From UBA4732 sp963823075 (GTDB taxonomy: Bacteria > Planctomycetota > Planctomycetia > Gemmatales > Gemmataceae), in NCBI GenBank assembly GCA_963823075.1, contig CAWGKE010000023.1:2046001-2110000 (forward strand): 64,000 bases of DNA. Reading direction: 5' to 3'. Within the stretch, counting starts at the first letter, position 1. Every line of letters begins with the position of its first letter. A program made the translations under genes and the position numbers. Of the stretch, positions 38,283-47,098 are shown piece by piece. The notes beneath the pieces are model-generated. The model had not been told where the DNA came from and did not search any database. It saw only the letters and a program-made list of their open reading frames with translations.

Positions 38283-38356
38283 TACCCGTAGCCGCATTCG
38301 CCAGAATGCGGGTGAATGGCTGTCGGCCCGCATTCTGGCGAATGCGGCTACGGGTA
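38283..38356. repeat. dispersed palindromic element (family A), third copy
   Basis: Arms 38283-38312 and 38327-38356 are perfectly complementary over 30 bp and share the core GCCGCATTCGCCAGAATGCG with the two copies at 27.8-28.0 kb. The 14-nt loop differs. It lies 43 bp upstream of the DUF1080 gene. Confidence 0.9.
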
Positions 38357-38398
38357 TCATTCCTGCTGCCGCTCGCCTAAACAAGGGAGGGCTGCGCC

Positions 38399-39094
38399 AT
38401 GCCATTGCGACCATTTGCGATCGGGTTCGCGCTGGTTTTGGGACTGTTGCCGTCCGGCGCTTGCCGGTCGGCCGATGCGCCGAAGGACGACGCGGGCTGG
38501 AAGGCCCTTTTCGACGGCAAATCGTTGGACGGCTGGAAGGCGTGCGACTTCTACGCTCCCGGCAAAGTCCACGTCGAGGACGGGGCCGTCGTCATGGATA
38601 AAGGGAAGATCATGACCGGCGTGGTATACACGCGCGGCGACTTCCCGAAGATGGACTACGAGTTCGTCCTGGAAGGCAAGAAGATCGACGGCGACGATTT
38701 CTTCTGCACCACGACGTTTCCGGTCGGCGACTCGTTCTGCTCGTTCGTGGTCGGCGGCTGGAGCGGCCGGGTGGTCGGCCTGTCCAGCATCGACTCGGAG
38801 GACGCCTCCGCGAACGAGACGCGGACGAATCAGGAGTTCAAGGACGATCAATGGTATAAAATCCGCGTCCGCGTCAGCCAAAAGCGGATCGAGGCGTGGA
38901 TCGACGGCGAGAAGCGGGTCGATCTGGACACGACGGATCGCAAAATCTCGATCCGCGTGGAGTGCAACGTCTGCAAGCCGTTCGGGATCGCGACGTATCA
39001 AACGACGGGGGCGATCCGCAACATCCGCGTCCGGCCGCTGAGCGAAGCCGACAAGAAGGAGATCGCGGAGACGAAACCGGAGAAGAAGGATTGA
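38399..39094 (+). CDS. secreted DUF1080 (3-keto-disaccharide hydrolase-like) protein
   Basis: The 231-residue protein has a signal peptide (FAIGFALVLGLLPSGACRSA) and then the DUF1080 opening GWKALFDGKSLDGWKACDFY. The domain has a concanavalin-like jelly-roll fold and is found in enzymes acting on 3-keto-glycosides and in sugar-binding proteins. WYKIRVRVSQKRIEAWIDGE and FGIATYQTTGAIRNIRVRPL are typical of its second half. Planctomycetes encode many. The family's active-site acids are not certain here, so binding and catalysis are both possible. It is intact. Confidence 0.9.
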   Translation: MPLRPFAIGFALVLGLLPSGACRSADAPKDDAGWKALFDGKSLDGWKACDFYAPGKVHVEDGAVVMDKGKIMTGVVYTRGDFPKMDYEFVLEGKKIDGDDFFCTTTFPVGDSFCSFVVGGWSGRVVGLSSIDSEDASANETRTNQEFKDDQWYKIRVRVSQKRIEAWIDGEKRVDLDTTDRKISIRVECNVCKPFGIATYQTTGAIRNIRVRPLSEADKKEIAETKPEKKD

Positions 39095-39110
39095 CCGTGC
39101 TGGGACCTCC

Positions 39111-39575
39111 TTAATCCACGATTTGCACCCGCACCGTGTCGCTGGGGCCGATGGGGGTCCCCTTCACCGACGCCTGCGCCGTCACGAGATACTCGTCCTT
39201 CTCGTGGGCCGCGAACGCCCCGAGCTTGCCCACCGCCCCCAGCACGCCGCCTTGGTCCTGGAGTCGCGGCGGGATCACGTAGTCGATGCGCAGGTCCAGC
39301 ACCTTCGTCTCGCCGGCCTTCAGCTCGAACGGCGCGTCCAGGCTCGACTGGCCGTAGATCTGCTGCTCCGTCTTCTGCTCGGCGTCCTTGCCGGTCGTCT
39401 TCCGCCACATGAAGACATACTTGACCTTCAGAATCTGTTTATCGGTTTTCGTGGTCAGCGACACCTTGGCGTTGAGCGTGTTCGCCGACCGCGACACGCG
39501 CGGGACGAGATCCTGAATCTTGACCTTCACGCCGCCGATGTTGAACCAGCCCTTGATCGTGCTCCACATTCCCAT
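39111..39575 (-). CDS. hypothetical protein (154 aa), beta-sandwich, possibly Spo0M/arrestin-like
   Basis: ATG 39575 gives MGMWSTIKGWFNIGGVKVKI. The rest alternates beta strands: LNAKVSLTTKTDKQILKVKY, VFMWRKTTGKDAEQKTEQQI, FELKAGETKVLDLRIDYVIP, DEYLVTAQASVKGTPIGPSD. The pattern of paired strands around a 'default contribution' of the type TKVLDLRID recalls Spo0M and other arrestin-fold proteins, but the match is by feel only. It has no signal peptide. It converges on the DUF1080 gene, and its start is divergent to ubiX with a 190-bp gap. Confidence 0.65.
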   Translation of the reverse strand: MGMWSTIKGWFNIGGVKVKIQDLVPRVSRSANTLNAKVSLTTKTDKQILKVKYVFMWRKTTGKDAEQKTEQQIYGQSSLDAPFELKAGETKVLDLRIDYVIPPRLQDQGGVLGAVGKLGAFAAHEKDEYLVTAQASVKGTPIGPSDTVRVQIVD

Positions 39576-39764
39576 GGTTGCGCGTCTCCCGTGTTGGCCG
39601 CGTCGTGGGGTGTGCCGTCGAACCGGCGGAGTCATATTACGACGGCCGGCGGTCCTTGTCCCGCGCCCGCGCGGTGGGAAGCCTACAATGACAGGGCCGC
39701 GATCGCAAGGGAGCGCGGAGAAGACCGCTCCCTTACGGTCGCGGCTCCGATGAAAGGGGCGGCG

Positions 39765-40418
39765 ATGGCGGCCGACGACTTGGTCGTCGCGATCACGGGG
39801 GCCAGCGGCCAGGCGTACGGCCTCCGCCTGCTGGAGACGCTGGTGCGCGCCGGGCGCACCGTCCACCTGACCATCAGCCCGTCGGCGGTCGAGGTGATGG
39901 AGCGCGAGCTGGAGCGCAAGGTTCTTCTGGACGCCTTCGATCCGAATGAGCTGCTCGGCGACCCGGCGGACGTGCTGGGCGAGCCGCCTCCGGCGTCGTG
40001 GGGCCGCCGGCTGCACTACCACCACTACCGCGACTTCGGGGCCGGCATCGCCAGCGGCTCGTTCCTGACCGGCGGCATGGTGATCTGCCCGTGCAGCATG
40101 GGCACGGCCGCCGCCGTCGCCCACGGCCTGTCGCAGAACCTCATCCACCGGGCCGCCGACATCCACTTGAAGGAGCGGCGAAAGCTGATTCTCGTGCCGC
40201 GCGAGACGCCGTTGCACCTGATCCAGCTGCGCAACCTCGTCGCGTGTGCCGAGGCCGGCGCCGTGGTGCTGCCGGCGTCGCCGGCGTTCTACACGAAGCC
40301 ACAGTCGATCCAGGATATGGTGGATTTCGTCGTCGGTCGGATCTGCGACCAGCTGGCCGTGCCGCATCGGCTGCTGCGCCGCTGGGGCGAGGAAGGGGCC
40401 GCGCCGGCGGACGGATAA
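39765..40418 (+). CDS. ubiX: UbiX-family flavin prenyltransferase
   Basis: The 217-residue protein begins DLVVAITGASGQAYGLRLLE, the FMN-binding motif. ISPSAVEVMERE and GSFLTGGMVICPCSMGTAAA follow, then LILVPRETPLHLIQLRNLVA and ASPAFYTKPQSIQDMVDFVV. These are the UbiX/Pad1 hallmarks, including the CPCSM loop and the RETPL motif. It attaches dimethylallyl phosphate to FMN to form prenyl-FMN for UbiD decarboxylases. ATG 39765 with AAAGGGG upstream is preferred over ATG 39750. No ubiD is adjacent. The frame is intact. Confidence 0.93.
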   Translation: MAADDLVVAITGASGQAYGLRLLETLVRAGRTVHLTISPSAVEVMERELERKVLLDAFDPNELLGDPADVLGEPPPASWGRRLHYHHYRDFGAGIASGSFLTGGMVICPCSMGTAAAVAHGLSQNLIHRAADIHLKERRKLILVPRETPLHLIQLRNLVACAEAGAVVLPASPAFYTKPQSIQDMVDFVVGRICDQLAVPHRLLRRWGEEGAAPADG

Positions 40419-40523
40419 GAAACCGCCGCCGCCGGCCCTCTTTGCGTTTCCCTCGTCCGGCCGCATCCGTACAGTGGCGGTACGCCCGTTCCACCCTGAA
40501 CCGCCCCGGATCGACCCCGCGCA

Positions 40524-41998
40524 ATGAACCCCGATCCCTCTCCCAAACCGCTCCTCGCCCGCCCCACCTACGTCCGTTACGGCGTCCTCGCCTTCGCCTG
40601 CTCGCTGTCGATGATTACCTACCTCGACCGGGCCAGCATCGGCGTCGCCGTGGAACCGATCCGCGAGTCGCTCGGCCTGGCCAGCGTCGCCGACCTGTGG
40701 ATGGCCCTGGCCGCCTTCAATTTGGCCTACGCCGTCTTCGAGGTGCCGACCGGGTGGCTCGGCGACGTCTTCGGGCCGCGCAAGACGCTCATCCGCATCG
40801 TCCTGTGGTGGTCGGTGTTCACCGCGTTGACCGGCCTGGCGGGCATTCGATTCGCCGGCGTCGTGATGGTCCCCCTCACCGTCCTGATCGTCATCCGCTT
40901 CCTGTTCGGCATCGGCGAGGCGGGAGCCTACCCCAACATCACCCGCGCCCTCCACAACTGGTTCCCGCCGCAGGAGCGCGGCCTGACGCAGGGGGCGGTG
41001 TGGATGTCCGGCCGGCTCATGGGCGGGTTGACGGCAATTATTTGGACGTTGATTATCGTTTATCTGGGCGTCCCCTGGCGGGCGGCCTTCTGGCTCTTCG
41101 GCGGCCTCGGCGTCGTCTGGTGCGTGCTGTTCACCTGGCGCTTCCGCAACCGGCCCGAGGAGAAGGCGGGCGTCAACGAGGCCGAGCGCGACCTCATCCG
41201 CGCCGGCGCCGCCGGCGAGACCGAACAGGCCCACGCCCGCGTCCCGTGGGGCCGACTCTTCCGCAGCCCGACTTTGTGGTGCTCTGCCTGATGTACTTCT
41301 GCATGTCCTATGGATGGTATTTCAATCTGAATTATCTTCCTTCCTACCTCGACCAGCAGTTCGGCGTCAGCGACAAGGACCTGCTCGGCTCGCTGTACAA
41401 GGGCGGGCCGCTCATCTTCGGCGCGGCCGGCTGCCTGCTGGGCGGCTTCCTGACGGATCGCGCGATTCGTCGCAGCGGCGACCGCCGCTGGGGGCGGCGC
41501 GTTTTCGGCATGTTCGGCCACACCCTTTGCATCCCCTGCTACCTCTACTGCCTGATCGCGCCGAGCGCCTGGAGCTTCGCCCTGGCCATCGCCCTGTCGG
41601 GCTTCTTCAACGACTTGGCGATGGGGTCGGCGTGGGCCGCCTGCCAGGACGTGGGCCGCAAGCACGCGGCCATCGTGGCCGGCTGCATGAACACGGTCGG
41701 CAACCTCGGCGGCTTCGTCGCCACCGTGGCGACCGGCCTCATCCTCAAGGGCGCGCAGCACGCCTACGAGGTAGGGCACGGGCTGGCCGCCGACGCCCTG
41801 AGCGACAAGGCGAACGCCGGATTGCTCAAGGACGCCCTGCTGCCCGGCTACAACCTGAATTTCATCATCTTCGCCGTCATCTACGTCGCCGCCGTGCTGC
41901 TCTGGCTCGGCATCGACGCGACGAAGCCGGTGCTGCCGGAGGACGCGGCCGCGCCGCCGGCGGAGGCGGCCGGCGAGACTAGCATTCCCGCGGACTGA
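40524..41998 (+). CDS. MFS transporter, one apparent frameshift
   Basis: Twelve membrane helices are expected from about 490 residues. The N-half contains SMITYLDRASIGVAVEPIRE and the MFS motif region GWLGDVFGPRKTLI, then LFGIGEAGAYPNITRALHNW, which is characteristic of the anion:cation symporter (sugar-acid) subfamily. Near 41279 one G seems missing from a GGG run. With it restored the protein reads SPTLWVLCLMYFCMSYGWYF and continues through the C-half to TGA 41998. The substrate may be an organic or sugar acid. It follows ubiX by 105 bp and precedes the ferredoxin gene. Confidence 0.88.
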
Positions 41999-42049
41999 TG
42001 CTTATGATTGGCGCAAGGTTCACTCGCCCCGAGAGAAGAGGTCCCACTC

Positions 42050-42430
42050 ATGGCCAAAGGCGCGGGCAAGGCTCGCAAAAAGCTCCCGAAGGAACTGGCC
42101 GTCGTCCGGGCGGACAACTGCACCGGATGCGAGGCCTGCATCGAGGTCTGTCCCGTCGATTGCATCTACAAGGTGCCCGGCGAGGACCAGCCGTCCGTCC
42201 AGTCCTTCGTGGACATCGACCTGGAACGCTGCATCGGCTGCTCCCTGTGCGAACGCTGGTGCCCGTGGGACGCCATCGACATGGTCGATTCCCCGGACAT
42301 CGCCGAACACGTCGCGGCCAAGGGCGGGCCGGAGGAGTACGTCGCCAAGAACCAGGAGCGCCTCGTCGCCGTCGCCAAGATGCTCGCCGACCTCGCCGTC
42401 GAACAGCGGGCGGCGGCCGTAAAGAAGTGA
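42050..42430 (+). CDS. 2[4Fe-4S] ferredoxin
   Basis: The 126-residue protein has two cluster motifs, CTGCEACIEVCPVDCIY and CIGCSLCERWCPWDAIDM. ATG 42050 is chosen because it follows a GAGAAGAGG site and the upstream in-frame residues do not look like protein. The N-terminus is basic and the C-terminal 35 residues are an extra helix after the second cluster, which is longer than in minimal bacterial ferredoxins. Electron transfer partners are not visible. The stop touches a set of short GTGGCGA repeats that starts the region before the peroxidase gene. Confidence 0.92.
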   Translation: MAKGAGKARKKLPKELAVVRADNCTGCEACIEVCPVDCIYKVPGEDQPSVQSFVDIDLERCIGCSLCERWCPWDAIDMVDSPDIAEHVAAKGGPEEYVAKNQERLVAVAKMLADLAVEQRAAAVKK

Positions 42431-42523
42431 GTGGCGAGTGGCGAGTGGCGAGCAAAGAACGAAGGAGCGTCCCCTTGCAAGCATCCGTATCCACTCGCCA
42501 CTCGCCACTCGCCACTCGCCACT
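42430..42523. repeat. heptamer repeats arranged as an inverted repeat
   Basis: AGTGGCG occurs three times in tandem (42430-42450) and its complement CGCCACT four times (42496-42523), so the RNA can fold with a 45-nt loop. The right half reads as residues TRHSPLATRH in the peroxidase frame. Confidence 0.85.
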
Positions 42524-43887
42524 GGATTTGGCTGCTGCTGGCAATCGGCTGTCAACCGGCGGTGCGCTACGAGAAGCCGGCGGCTTCCGCGCCGGCCGCC
42601 GAGGCGGCGAAGTCCGACGACGGCGACCCGGTCGGCTGGCTCAACCCTCGGCCGCGGGACGTGCTGCCCGACACGCCCATCGTGTTCGTCGCCGAGAAGG
42701 ACGGCGAGGCGTGGGCCAAGCTGCCGAAGTTCTGGAACCCGCCGCCGACCGCGGAGCAGAAGGCGGCCGCCGCCCTCGCCCTGTTCCCCGGCACGGCCGC
42801 GCCGCTGGCCGCGCTGGAGGACGTGGTGCGGATCAAAGTCCCCGCGGGCCTCGACGACCCGCGTCCCTTCCTGCCGTCCGACCCCGACTCCAACCCGCCG
42901 ACGCTCAACAAGTGGCGGCTCGGCCGGCGACTCTTCCACGATCCGACCTGGCTCACCGCCGAGGGCGGCCAGTCGTGCGCCTCCTGCCATAAGCCCCGAT
43001 CCGGCTTCGCCGACGACGCCCGCGACCACGGCGACTTCAACACGCCGACGCTCGTCAACTGCGTCTACAACCGCCGCCAGTTCTGGGACGGCCGCGTTGG
43101 GTCGCTGGAGGAAGTCGTCCAGCGCACGGTCGCGGACGAGACGGCGCCGGAGGAGAAGCTGCCGTTCCATACCTGGAGCGGCGTCGTCGGCCGGCTGCGG
43201 GCGAGCATCGAGTACGGACGGCGCTTCCCCGAGGTCTTCGGCAACGAGCCGACGCAGGACGCCGTCGGCAAGGCGCTGGCGACCTACCTGCGGACGCTGC
43301 TGGCCGCCGACTCCGTTTACGACCGGGCGGTCGCAGCCCAAAAAGCGGAGGGCGCCGCCGAGCTGAAGGCGGAGCATTGCGAAAAGGCGCTCGACGCCGC
43401 CTCCCTCAAGGGGCTGGGTTTCGACCCGACGGCGAAGGGCGACGCCGCGAAAAAGATCTATCGAGGTTATCGGCTCTTTCATGATCGGGAAGAGCGCAAG
43501 ACGGGCTGCGCGACCTGCCACGGAGGCGGCGAGTTCAGCGACGGCGACTTCCACAACCTCGGCGTCGGCTTCACGGCGCCGGAACCTGGCCACGAACCGG
43601 GCCGCTTCGCCTCGCTGCCGCTGGGCCGGAAGGACGCCTTGATGATCGGCGCCTACAAGACGCCGACGCTGCGCGGCCTGCCGCGCACCGGGCCGTATTT
43701 CCACGACGGCTCGGCGGCGACGCTGGAGGACGCCGTGCAGTTTCACATCGACGGCGGCCGATGGAACCAGTACATCGCCCCTCAGCTGCGTACGCGGGAC
43801 CTGCCGGGGCCGGATCGGGAGGCGCTGCTGCTGTTCCTGCGTGCGCTGGAGGGGGCGGAGGTGGACCCGGCGGTGGGGCCGGAATAA
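42475..43887 (+). CDS. di-haem cytochrome c peroxidase/MauG-family lipoprotein
   Basis: Two haem-binding CxxCH motifs are present, CASCHKPRSGFADD (about residue 180) and CATCHGGGEFSDGD (about 345). NTPTLVNCVYNRRQFWDGRV and KTPTLRGLPRTGPYFHDGSA are typical of this family. The N-terminus has a lipobox (WLLLAIGC). TTG 42475 is preferred because AAGGAG lies 8 nt upstream; GTG 42427, which overlaps the ferredoxin stop, is an alternative. It reduces peroxide or oxidises a protein partner in the periplasm. A ferredoxin upstream is cytoplasmic, so a direct electron partnership is unlikely. Confidence 0.92.
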   Translation: MQASVSTRHSPLATRHWIWLLLAIGCQPAVRYEKPAASAPAAEAAKSDDGDPVGWLNPRPRDVLPDTPIVFVAEKDGEAWAKLPKFWNPPPTAEQKAAAALALFPGTAAPLAALEDVVRIKVPAGLDDPRPFLPSDPDSNPPTLNKWRLGRRLFHDPTWLTAEGGQSCASCHKPRSGFADDARDHGDFNTPTLVNCVYNRRQFWDGRVGSLEEVVQRTVADETAPEEKLPFHTWSGVVGRLRASIEYGRRFPEVFGNEPTQDAVGKALATYLRTLLAADSVYDRAVAAQKAEGAAELKAEHCEKALDAASLKGLGFDPTAKGDAAKKIYRGYRLFHDREERKTGCATCHGGGEFSDGDFHNLGVGFTAPEPGHEPGRFASLPLGRKDALMIGAYKTPTLRGLPRTGPYFHDGSAATLEDAVQFHIDGGRWNQYIAPQLRTRDLPGPDREALLLFLRALEGAEVDPAVGPE

Positions 43888-43909
43888 CCCCCGGCGAAGC
43901 GAGGGCGTC

Positions 43910-44925
43910 ATGCTCAGCCGCAGCCAGCGCATCGAAGGCGGCATCGTCGGCCTGCTCGTCGGCGACGCCCTCGGCGTCCCATACGAGTTCGAGAAGCCGC
44001 TGCCCCTGGATCAAATCGACTTCACGCCGCCGCCCGGCCACTGGCACGCGTGGCCCGGCACGCCGCCGGGGACGTGGTCGGACGACGGGTCGCAGGCCCT
44101 GTGTCTCCTGGATTCCCTTCTGACCTGCGGCCGGCTCGACCCGGACGACCTGGGCCGCCGGCTGCTGCGATGCCACACCGACGGTTACCGATGGGTGGAC
44201 GGCCGCGTCTTCGACACAGGCAACACGACCGCGGACGCCTTGTACGCCCTGCGCCGGGCAAACCCGCACTGGAGGCCGGCCCTACGCATGAAGGGTCCAA
44301 CGGCAACGGCTCGCTGATGCGCGTGCTGCCGCTGGCCCTCTGGCACAAGGGGACGGACTCCGGGCTGATCGCCGACGCCAAAACGCAATCCCGCGTCACG
44401 CACGGCCATATTCGGGCGCAGCTTCGCTGTGCGCTCTATTGCGTCTGGGCGCGGCGGACGCTGGAAGGGGCGGCCGACCCGTGGGCCGAGGCGGTCGCGG
44501 CGGCGCGCGAGTTTCACGCCGGGGACGCGGCGGCGCTGCACGAGCTGGACGCGGAGATCCGGCCGGAGCGTTCGCCGGGTGGCGCCGGTTCGGGCTACGT
44601 CGTGGACTGCCTGCACTCGGCGCGCTACGCCGTCGCCGCGGGGCCGTATGAGAAGGCCGTGAAGACGGCCGTGGGCCTGGGCGACGACACGGATACGACG
44701 GCCTGCGTCGCCGGCGGCGTGGCCGGGGTGCGCGACGGTGTGGACGCTATTCCAGAGCGCTGGCGGCGGGAATTGCGGGGGGGCGAGCTGTATCGGCCGT
44801 TGGTGAAGGCGCTGCTGCGCGCGGCTGAGCGAGAAACCCGGATCGCCCGCATTCCTTCCGAACGCCCTACAGCACCTTCGCCACCAGCAGCGTGCGGTCG
44901 TCGGTTGCCGGCGCCCCGCCGGTGA
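43910..44925 (+). CDS. ADP-ribosylglycohydrolase family protein, one apparent frameshift
   Basis: The protein starts MLSRSQRIEGGIVGLLVGDA, then TWSDDGSQALCLLDSLL, the metal-binding motif of DraG/ARH-type enzymes. A break near 44280 must be corrected to continue GPTHEGSNGNGSLMRVLPLA and later AVGLGDDTDTTACVAGGVAG, the second metal motif. Together these bind two metal ions that cleave ADP-ribose from proteins or nucleic acids. There are about 338 residues. It follows the peroxidase by 22 bp. The 3' end overlaps the convergent phosphatase gene by 59 bp, so the last residues are uncertain. Confidence 0.88.
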
Positions 44926-46162
44926 ACGCATTCACCGCCTCCAGCACCGACTTCAGCAGGTCCGACGCCGTCACCGAGCAATTCTCCAGCACCGCGTCCA
45001 GACGCGCCAGCCCGAACAACTTGCCGTCCGGCCCCTGCGCTTCCGTGACGCCGTCCGTGTATAGCACCAGCTGGTCGCCGGGGACCAGCCGCACCGTCCG
45101 TTCGGGGTACGTCTCCGCCGGCGATATGCCTAGCGGCAGGCCGAGGGCGCCGTCCAGCGACGCCAGCGTGCCGTCGGAGCAGCGCTTCAGACGCGGCGGG
45201 TTGTGGCCGGCCGAGGCGTAGGTCAGCGTCCGATCCGCCGGGTTGTAGACGGCGTAGAACGCCGTCACGAACGTGTCCGACTCGGCCGTGTAGAGCCGCG
45301 TCAGGCAACCGTTGATGTAGCCGAGCATCACGCCGGGCGGCAGGTGCGAGCCGGGGTAGGTGTGGGCCAGGCTGTGCATCACCGCCATCAGCACCGCCGC
45401 CGGCGTGCCGTGGCCGCTCACGTCGGCGATGAGAATGCCCCATTGACCGTCCGGCAAGGGGAAAAAGTCGTAGTAGTCGCCGCCGGCCCGGCTCGACGTC
45501 TGGTAGGAGGCGGCCACGGCCAGGGTGGGGATCTTCGGCGGCTTCTTGGGCAGGAGCGACCGCTGGATGTCGGCCACCACCTTCATCTCGTGATCCGCCG
45601 CTTCGTAGGCCTCCTGGAGCCGTTCCATCAGCACCAGCTGGTAGGTGGCCCGGCCGAACAGGTTGCTCATCATCACCAGATCGGGCAGCTCTTCGGGGTC
45701 GAACGCGCCCGGCTCCCGCCGCATCAGCAGCGCCATGTTCAGCGCCTCGCCCCCGTCGTACAGCGGGATGGCGACCACGGAGCGGAATTCGTCCAAATAC
45801 TCCGCGGCCGGGTCGTCGGGGACGCGCAGGTCGTCGAACAGCCGCGGCTCGCCGCCGTAGATCAGCTCGGGCAGCAGTCCGCCCGACACGAGCGGCAGGC
45901 GGTCGGCCTCCTTCCAGGGGTTGATCTCCTCCGTCCACCGCGTGCTGCGGGTGATGCGGCACCACGGCGGCTGAAGGCCGCGGCGGCTGAGGGACACGGA
46001 GCCGTCGATCGGCCGCAGCTTGCGCATGCGCTCGACGTAGATGCGCCGCAGCTCCGACGGATCGGTCTGCCGGCTCATGTCGCGCGTCGTCTGCACAACC
46101 ACCGCCAGCCGCTCTTGCCAGCCGGCGATCTTCTCCGGGACGACTCCCGCCAGTGCGCTCAT
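44867..46162 (-). CDS. SpoIIE-type PP2C phosphatase with GAF-like sensor domain
   Basis: The 431-residue protein has an N-terminal GAF-like part (about 30-190: RRIYVERMRKLRPIDGSVSL, DEFRSVVAIPLYDGGEALNM). A linker helix contains DIQRSLLPKKPPKIPTLAVA. The SpoIIE catalytic domain follows: SRAGGDYYDFFPLPDGQWGI, LIADVSGHGTPAAVLMAV, YASAGHNPPRLKRCSDG and YTDGVTEAQGPDGKLFG, with metal-binding aspartates in DVSGHG and DGVTE. These enzymes dephosphorylate anti-anti-sigma factors. ATG 46162 is the chosen start. No STAS partner is adjacent. Confidence 0.92.
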   Translation of the reverse strand: MSALAGVVPEKIAGWQERLAVVVQTTRDMSRQTDPSELRRIYVERMRKLRPIDGSVSLSRRGLQPPWCRITRSTRWTEEINPWKEADRLPLVSGGLLPELIYGGEPRLFDDLRVPDDPAAEYLDEFRSVVAIPLYDGGEALNMALLMRREPGAFDPEELPDLVMMSNLFGRATYQLVLMERLQEAYEAADHEMKVVADIQRSLLPKKPPKIPTLAVAASYQTSSRAGGDYYDFFPLPDGQWGILIADVSGHGTPAAVLMAVMHSLAHTYPGSHLPPGVMLGYINGCLTRLYTAESDTFVTAFYAVYNPADRTLTYASAGHNPPRLKRCSDGTLASLDGALGLPLGISPAETYPERTVRLVPGDQLVLYTDGVTEAQGPDGKLFGLARLDAVLENCSVTASDLLKSVLEAVNAFTGGAPATDDRTLLVAKVL

Positions 46163-46296
46163 GGGGATTCCTCGGGGAACAACGGGTACGACGATGGTAT
46201 TGTTGCGGCGGAGGGTCGGAAAGGCAAATGACGGGGGCCGTCGAGGGGTATTCGTTAGAGCGGGAGGAGGGCGGGGAAACCCCGCCCCTACGGCGA

Positions 46297-47088
46297 TCAG
46301 GGATGCCCCGTCCGATAGGCGGGCGCCCGGACGCGCGGGCCGTCGCCCAGGGGAAGGAGCCGCCATTTGGCCAGCGTCCAGACGGTTTGCACCGCGTCGC
46401 GCCAGCCGATCTTCTTGCCCGCCGACGCGCCGCGCGGGTGGTAGGAAATGGGGACTTCGACGATGCGGACGCCGCGGCGGCACAGCTTGGCCGTCATCTC
46501 GGGGCACAGCTCGAAGCGCTCCGCCCGCAGGTCCAGCGCCCGCCACAGGCCCGTCGCCGCCGCCTTGTAGCAGGTCGCCTCGTCCGTCAGACGCCGGCCG
46601 TACACCAGCCGCACCAGCAGGTTGAAGCACACCACGCCGCACCGGAAGCGCGTCCAGGGCAGCCGCCGCGACGGGTCCAGGTAGCGCGAGCCGTAGACCG
46701 CCCGGGCCTCGCCGCGAAGGATCGGCTCGACCAATCGGGGATAGTCCGCCGGGTCGTATTCGAGGTCGGCGTCCTGGATGAGAGTGACTTCGCCGCGCGC
46801 GTGCGGCAGCCCGGTTCGCACGGCCGCGCCCTTGCCGCGGTTGCGGTCGTGGCGGAGGAAGAGGAATCCCGGCCGGCCGGCCCACGCCTCCAGCAGCCGC
46901 GGCGTGGCGTCGGTGCTGCCGTCGTCGATGACGATGATTTCCTTGCCGGGGTACGGCCCGTCCGCCACCCGTTGCAGCAGCGCCTCGACGGTGCGCTCCT
47001 CATTGTAGACGGGGATGAGGACGGTCAGCGTCGGCCGTTGCGTCTCGGCAGCGGAAGGGGCGGCGACGGGAAGCGCGGCGGGCGACAT
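46297..47088 (-). CDS. family 2 glycosyltransferase (DPM1/DPG-synthase-like)
   Basis: The 263-residue protein has the GT2 A-fold: LTVLIPVYNEERTVEALLQR, KEIIVIDDGSTDATPRLLEA, NRGKGAAVRTGLPHARGEV and the metal-binding LIQDADLEYDPADYPRLVEP. YGSRYLDPSRR and ICPEMTAK-like text (FELCPEMTAKLCRRGVRIVE) match the dolichol-phosphate-type subfamily. It has no C-terminal membrane helices, so it would act on a lipid-linked acceptor at the inner face of the membrane. It begins 10 bp after the end of the DUF1559 gene, on the same strand. The frame is intact. Confidence 0.92.
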   Translation of the reverse strand: MSPAALPVAAPSAAETQRPTLTVLIPVYNEERTVEALLQRVADGPYPGKEIIVIDDGSTDATPRLLEAWAGRPGFLFLRHDRNRGKGAAVRTGLPHARGEVTLIQDADLEYDPADYPRLVEPILRGEARAVYGSRYLDPSRRLPWTRFRCGVVCFNLLVRLVYGRRLTDEATCYKAAATGLWRALDLRAERFELCPEMTAKLCRRGVRIVEVPISYHPRGASAGKKIGWRDAVQTVWTLAKWRLLPLGDGPRVRAPAYRTGHP

Positions 47089-47098
47089 GACGGTCCTT

